A DNA stretch of 64,000 bases, taken from assembly GCF_001654925.1 (NCBI RefSeq), contig NZ_LXER01000034.1:1-64000 (forward strand). Reading direction: 5' to 3'. The notes under the pieces were generated by a model that was not told the DNA's origin, ran no database searches, and was given only the letters and a program-made list of their open reading frames with translations. Of the stretch, positions 60,052 to 64,000 are shown one piece after another. The stretch comes from Buttiauxella brennerae ATCC 51605 (lineage in GTDB: Bacteria > Pseudomonadota > Gammaproteobacteria > Enterobacterales > Enterobacteriaceae). Each line of letters opens with the position of its first letter. Positions within the stretch are counted from its first letter, which is position 1. The position numbers and the translations under genes were made by a program.

Positions 60052-61044
60052 ATGAAAACTGCCTACATCGCTAAACAACGCCAGATTAGTTTTGTTAAGT
60101 CCCACTTCTCTCGTCAACTGGAAGAAAAGCTTGGTCTGATGGAAGTCCAGGCTCCGATTCTCAGCCGTGTGGGTGATGGAACTCAAGACAATCTGTCTGG
60201 TTGTGAAAAGGCGGTGCAGGTTAAGGTCAAAACCTTGCCTGACGCGCAGTTTGAAGTGGTGCATTCGCTGGCCAAATGGAAAAGAAAAACACTCGGCCAG
60301 CACGACTTCAGCGCGGGCGAAGGGCTTTACACGCACATGAAAGCCCTTCGCCCCGATGAAGACCGTTTGACCCCGATTCACTCTGTGTATGTCGATCAGT
60401 GGGATTGGGAACGTGTTATGGGTGAAGGAGAACGTCATCTCGGTACGCTGAAGCAAACTGTAGAAAGCATCTGGGCCGCAATGAAAGCTACGGAAGCCGC
60501 AGTGAGCGAACAGTACGGTTTGACGCCTTTCCTGCCAGAACAAATCCACTTTGTTCATAGCGAAGAATTACAACAGCGCTTCCCGGATCTGGATGCAAAA
60601 GGGCGTGAGCGTGCGATTGCCAAAGAGATGGGTGCGGTGTTCCTGATAGGTATTGGCGGTAAGCTTGCTGACGGGAAACGTCACGATGTTCGTGCATCAG
60701 ATTATGATGACTGGTCAACGAGCAGCCAGGGTGATTTCAAAGGTTTGAACGGTGACATCATGGTCTGGAACTCGGTGCTGGAAGACGCCTTTGAGCTCTC
60801 TTCTATGGGGATCCGTGTTGATGCAGAAGCATTAAAACGCCAGTTGGCTGTCACCGGTGATGACGATCGTCTGCAACTTGAGTGGCACCAGTCACTGCTG
60901 AAGGGCGAAATGCCGCAAACCATTGGTGGTGGCATCGGGCAGTCTCGTTTGGTGATGCTGATGCTGCAACAGCCACACATTGGCCAGGTACAGTGCGGCG
61001 TGTGGCCTGCAGAAGTTCACGCTAAGGTTGCGTCACTGCTTTAA
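60052..61044 (+). CDS. asnA: aspartate-ammonia ligase (asparagine synthetase A)
   Basis: A 330-residue class II aminoacyl-tRNA-synthetase-like enzyme that makes asparagine from aspartate, ammonia and ATP; same length as E. coli. [22 protein letters not shown] opens the protein and [14 protein letters not shown] holds the class II motif 3 arginine. The 156-bp divergent gap to asnC should hold the AsnC site, which I could not define. The stop is 3 bases from the convergent viaA stop. Confidence 0.96.
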   Translation: MKTAYIAKQRQISFVKSHFSRQLEEKLGLMEVQAPILSRVGDGTQDNLSGCEKAVQVKVKTLPDAQFEVVHSLAKWKRKTLGQHDFSAGEGLYTHMKALRPDEDRLTPIHSVYVDQWDWERVMGEGERHLGTLKQTVESIWAAMKATEAAVSEQYGLTPFLPEQIHFVHSEELQQRFPDLDAKGRERAIAKEMGAVFLIGIGGKLADGKRHDVRASDYDDWSTSSQGDFKGLNGDIMVWNSVLEDAFELSSMGIRVDAEALKRQLAVTGDDDRLQLEWHQSLLKGEMPQTIGGGIGQSRLVMLMLQQPHIGQVQCGVWPAEVHAKVASLL

Positions 61045-61047
61045 GCA

Positions 61048-62499
61048 TTAACGCCGCCAGCGACGAATCAGGCGGCTACGCATCCCGGTATCGAAGCGCC
61101 AGATATGATCGAATATGCGCATGATGCCGGGCTTGCCGTGCCCCGACATGGCGACGGCATGAAAACGATGCAGGTGTTTGCGCTGGAGATCCTTCACTTG
61201 CGTCACCACATCATCTGGCAGGCGTTGAGCAATAAAATCAGAAATCACTACCGCATCGGCGTCAACCCATTCACTTCCCTGCATTTTTTCCACGATAGCC
61301 CGGAAACAACTGGCGATATCAGTGCCGCCGCGAAAACGCTGGCTCAGAAACCTGATCGCTTGCTCAATACCATCTGCGCCACACACTTCGTAACGCACCA
61401 CTTCGCTGGAAAACAGCATGATGAAACAGCGGCGATTATCGGCCAGCGCCACGCGCATTAGTGCGAGACAAAAGGCTTTGGCACACTGTTCGTTAAAACC
61501 GCCCATTGAACCGGAAGTATCCACGCAGACAATGAATGGCCCGCGTGGCTGCTCGTCGAAGTCCTGGTGAACGACAGGGCGTTCCATGACTTTCTCGCGC
61601 CAGGAGTCGCCATGTAGCCGGTAAGTCAGTAGCTGTTTTTCCACCAGCCGGCGATAAAACTCGAATTCCAGCTCGCTAATGCCCAACGTCGCCAGTTCCG
61701 GCGGCAGCAAACGCAGAATGTCATCGCTACGTTGTAGACCATCAACTTGCTCTGGCACTGTTGCAGGCTCGCGCACCAGCATGCGCCAGGTTTCGGTTGG
61801 CGCATCTTTTTTCGGTACCGCTTTTGCTTCTTTAGAGCGACCAAGCTGCTCGGCCAGTTTGAGCAATTCAGGCTGGCTGGCAAGGAAATCGCCGTACTGA
61901 ACGATGAGCTGATAATCACCACGCTTAAGTGAACCTGCGCTCATATCCCACAGACGGCCTGCAGCGTTATCGCTATCGACTAACACCGGCTCAAGTTGCC
62001 CGCTTAGTGCCAGGCGCTGCTGCACCTCAGCGATCAATAGGTCACGCTCATCTTCCAGCAATTGTTGGTTAAGCGATGTCGTCTGAACCACCAGGCTCAG
62101 GCGCCAGCGTTGCAGGAACAGCGTTTGTTGGGCGGCTGTCAGATGGGGCGTTTCAGCCACCAGCTTTTGCGCCTGCCCGAAGAAGGGGGAGTCGACACTT
62201 TTCAGTAAACTCAAAATTTCTGGCAGTTTTGCGGATAGCTGACTTGTGGTGAGCAACTGGCTTTCCTGATAACACATGACTTCACGGGCGAGTTCTTGCG
62301 GAACATGGGTATCATGAAGTCGGGATTTCAGTAGTTCACGCCAGCGAGGAATATCTTTGGTCACCGCTTTTTTCAGGCGCGGGAATTTTTCAAAAAACAC
62401 CGCTAACTGCGGTGCTGCCAGCAGGGTAATAATAATCTCTTCTATTAACTCAGCCTCACCAATGGTGAGGATGAGATCGAGCGCCTCAACGCTGAGCAT
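61048..62499 (-). CDS. viaA: VWA-domain protein ViaA (RavA partner)
   Basis: A 483-residue protein with a helical N-terminal region and a C-terminal von Willebrand A domain whose MIDAS motif DTSGSMGG lies near residue 330. It stimulates the RavA ATPase and together they affect sensitivity to aminoglycosides and respiratory complexes in E. coli. Same length as E. coli. It overlaps the ravA stop by one base (TAATG). Confidence 0.95.
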   Translation of the reverse strand: MLSVEALDLILTIGEAELIEEIIITLLAAPQLAVFFEKFPRLKKAVTKDIPRWRELLKSRLHDTHVPQELAREVMCYQESQLLTTSQLSAKLPEILSLLKSVDSPFFGQAQKLVAETPHLTAAQQTLFLQRWRLSLVVQTTSLNQQLLEDERDLLIAEVQQRLALSGQLEPVLVDSDNAAGRLWDMSAGSLKRGDYQLIVQYGDFLASQPELLKLAEQLGRSKEAKAVPKKDAPTETWRMLVREPATVPEQVDGLQRSDDILRLLPPELATLGISELEFEFYRRLVEKQLLTYRLHGDSWREKVMERPVVHQDFDEQPRGPFIVCVDTSGSMGGFNEQCAKAFCLALMRVALADNRRCFIMLFSSEVVRYEVCGADGIEQAIRFLSQRFRGGTDIASCFRAIVEKMQGSEWVDADAVVISDFIAQRLPDDVVTQVKDLQRKHLHRFHAVAMSGHGKPGIMRIFDHIWRFDTGMRSRLIRRWRR

Positions 62500-63992
62500 T
62501 AATGTCGCGCCTGTTTAATTTGCTCTGCCACATCTTGTAGGCTGGCTTCAATTTTCCCCAGCCATTCGTTGTGGATGAACAAACATTTTTGCTGATCGTT
62601 AAAACGTTCGTGTTGCTGGTGGAGAGCCGCTTCCAGTTCGTCGAATTGCTGTTTGATCTCGGCGGGGATCCCTTCTTGCTGCTTACCTGGCTGCACCAGA
62701 CGCGTTCCTTGCAGGCTTACATCGCGAAGAACCAGGTGCTGGCTTGAGTCGACTTCCATATTCAATACCTGGGCAAAACCGATCCCGTTGAGCTTGCCAC
62801 GTAACTCTCCTCCTTTTACCAGCCACTGCGCGCAGGCTTCCCGGGAGATAGAAACGTGGATAACTTCGATATCGTGCAGTTTTAGCGGCTGCTGGAGTAA
62901 CAACGTCAGCGTTTCGCCTGCCAGTGAGTCTGGTAGCTGGTACTGTGGACGACGGGTAAACATGCCGCCTTGTTTGGTCACGGTAATCGCTTCCCGGTCA
63001 CTGTGCTGCTGTTGCAATTGAATGCGGCGCTGGATAATGGCACCCAATTTACTGAGCATGGCATGTTGCTGCCAGGCGTGGCCGGTCATCAATATTTCCA
63101 GCTGTTGTTGCATCAAATTCATCGCCGCTGAGTCATGCCACAGGCAATCTTTTAGCAGGATCAAATCAATAGGCGCTACGGACGTTCTGCCACTAAAGAA
63201 GGCGCTGGCTTGCAGCAGATGGATGGCTTTCTTCCAGCGGCGGTCAGAAACATAAGGTGCGCCAGCGGCGTTTTCGAGTTGCTGGCGTAACGTGAATATC
63301 AGTTCAAAGACATTATCGGGTAACCCAACCGTGCTGATTTCCTGCTGCCATTTGAAATATTCATCGTCAGTAACTTGCAGATTTTCCGGCACCGGGTTGT
63401 GGTTTTCATCATGCTGACTGGTGAGCATGGAACGGAAATTACCTTTGTCCTGCACTTTATCGAGCCACAGGCGAATCAGCATGCGGTCATACAATGCCTC
63501 CAGGCTGCTGTCGGCTTCAGGGAGTTCATTGGAGGCGGCCACCAGCAAACGCATGGGGATTTTCTCTTCGCTTGCCCCATTACGGAAACGGCGTTCATTT
63601 ATTGCCGTTAGTAGTGTGTTCAGAATCGCAGGGCCTGCTTTCCAGATTTCATCAAGAAACACGATTTCAGCTTCCGGCAGATAACCGGCAGTCAGGCGCT
63701 CATAGCGCCCTTCATCTTTTAAAGCCTGAATGGATAACGGGCCAAACACTTCTTCAGGTGTGGAAAAACGGGTCATCAGGTATTCAAAAGCGCGTGCATG
63801 CTGGAATGCAAATTTCAGGCGGCGGGCAATCAAACTCTTGGCAATCCCCGGAGGGCCAAGTAAGAAAACACTTTCCCCACTCAGTGCGGCCAACAGGCAA
63901 AGTCGCACTGCGTGGCTTCGTTCAAACAGTCCTTTTTCCAGCGCCTGGCTAAGCCGTGAAATTCTTTCAGCCAATAAATGTGATTGAGCCAT
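62499..63992 (-). CDS. ravA: MoxR-family AAA+ ATPase RavA
   Basis: A 497-residue MoxR-type AAA+ ATPase (E. coli 498). Walker A GPPGIAKS is at about residues 46-53 and Walker B IVFLDEI at about 110-116; the C-terminal half holds the LARA domain that binds the lysine decarboxylase LdcI. The gene is complete: its ATG is at 63992, 8 bases from the window edge. It is the first gene of the ravA-viaA operon. Confidence 0.96.
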   Translation of the reverse strand: MAQSHLLAERISRLSQALEKGLFERSHAVRLCLLAALSGESVFLLGPPGIAKSLIARRLKFAFQHARAFEYLMTRFSTPEEVFGPLSIQALKDEGRYERLTAGYLPEAEIVFLDEIWKAGPAILNTLLTAINERRFRNGASEEKIPMRLLVAASNELPEADSSLEALYDRMLIRLWLDKVQDKGNFRSMLTSQHDENHNPVPENLQVTDDEYFKWQQEISTVGLPDNVFELIFTLRQQLENAAGAPYVSDRRWKKAIHLLQASAFFSGRTSVAPIDLILLKDCLWHDSAAMNLMQQQLEILMTGHAWQQHAMLSKLGAIIQRRIQLQQQHSDREAITVTKQGGMFTRRPQYQLPDSLAGETLTLLLQQPLKLHDIEVIHVSISREACAQWLVKGGELRGKLNGIGFAQVLNMEVDSSQHLVLRDVSLQGTRLVQPGKQQEGIPAEIKQQFDELEAALHQQHERFNDQQKCLFIHNEWLGKIEASLQDVAEQIKQARH

Positions 63993-64000
63993 AATTAGCA

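Noticed and set aside
60016-60558. A 180-codon minus-strand frame opposite asnA
   Set aside because: Shadow of asnA; no start signal or recognisable domain.

Overview
This 64 kb window is the replication-origin region of an enterobacterial chromosome (family Enterobacteriaceae). From left to right the gene order follows the Escherichia coli segment yidP-yidE-ibpBA-yidQR-dgo-yidAB-gyrB-recF-dnaN-dnaA-rpmH-rnpA-yidDC-mnmE ... phoU-pstBACS-glmS-glmU-atpCDGAHFEBI-rsmG-mnmG-oriC-mioC-asnC-asnA-viaA-ravA. The proteins are close relatives of the E. coli ones, usually the same length to within a few residues. No rRNA, tRNA, CRISPR array, prophage or insertion sequence was seen. An intact ramR-romA-ramA locus and KdgR-type pectin genes point to a Klebsiella/Enterobacter/Kluyvera/Buttiauxella/Lelliottia-like lineage rather than E. 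coli, but the genus cannot be fixed from this sequence alone.

Layout. 1-5.7 kb: a two-gene alpha-glucoside PTS operon (aglA-aglB), its likely GntR-family regulator and the transporter-like yidE. 5.8-8.7 kb: small heat-shock genes ibpA and ibpB with RNA thermometers, then yidQ and yidR. 8.7-13.6 kb: the D-galactonate operon dgoRKADT with three DgoR-type operators. 13.7-22 kb: yidA, yidB and the dnaA-dnaN-recF-gyrB replication cluster, in which dnaN and recF are separated by an unusual 135-bp palindromic spacer. 22-25.9 kb: rpmH-rnpA-yidD-yidC-mnmE. 26-35.2 kb is the most variable part. The E. coli tna, mdtL and yidZ genes are missing; yieE and chrR are followed by the multidrug-resistance locus ramR/romA/ramA, adeP, yieH, and a LacI-controlled ascorbate-type PTS (IIA, IIB, IIC) with no catabolic enzyme beside it, lying where E. 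coli has bgl genes. 35.3-40 kb: the phosphate operon pstSCAB-phoU with two Pho boxes.

40-48.4 kb: glmS-glmU is flanked on both sides by genes E. coli does not have there: an RluF-like pseudouridine synthase and an ExuT-like hexuronate transporter on one side, and a secreted family-9 pectate lyase (PelX type) with a KdgR box on the other, splitting glmU from atpC. This suggests plant-polymer use. 48.4-55.4 kb: the complete atpIBEFHAGDC operon. 56-64 kb: rsmG, mnmG, oriC (three AT-rich 13-mers, DnaA boxes, many GATC sites), mioC, asnC/asnA and the ravA-viaA pair.

Repeats. Three short-repeat families occur: REP/BIME-like palindromes with a GGATTAGCG-type core, an internally deleted ERIC element, and a CCCTCTCCC-type palindrome. 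One REP copy supplies the ramA stop codon, and the ERIC remnant supplies the first base read of the yidB stop. No undescribed defence or mobile system was found. The points most worth follow-up are the dnaN-recF spacer, the location of ramRA, the orphan PTS with its stacked operators, and the pectin genes around glmUS.
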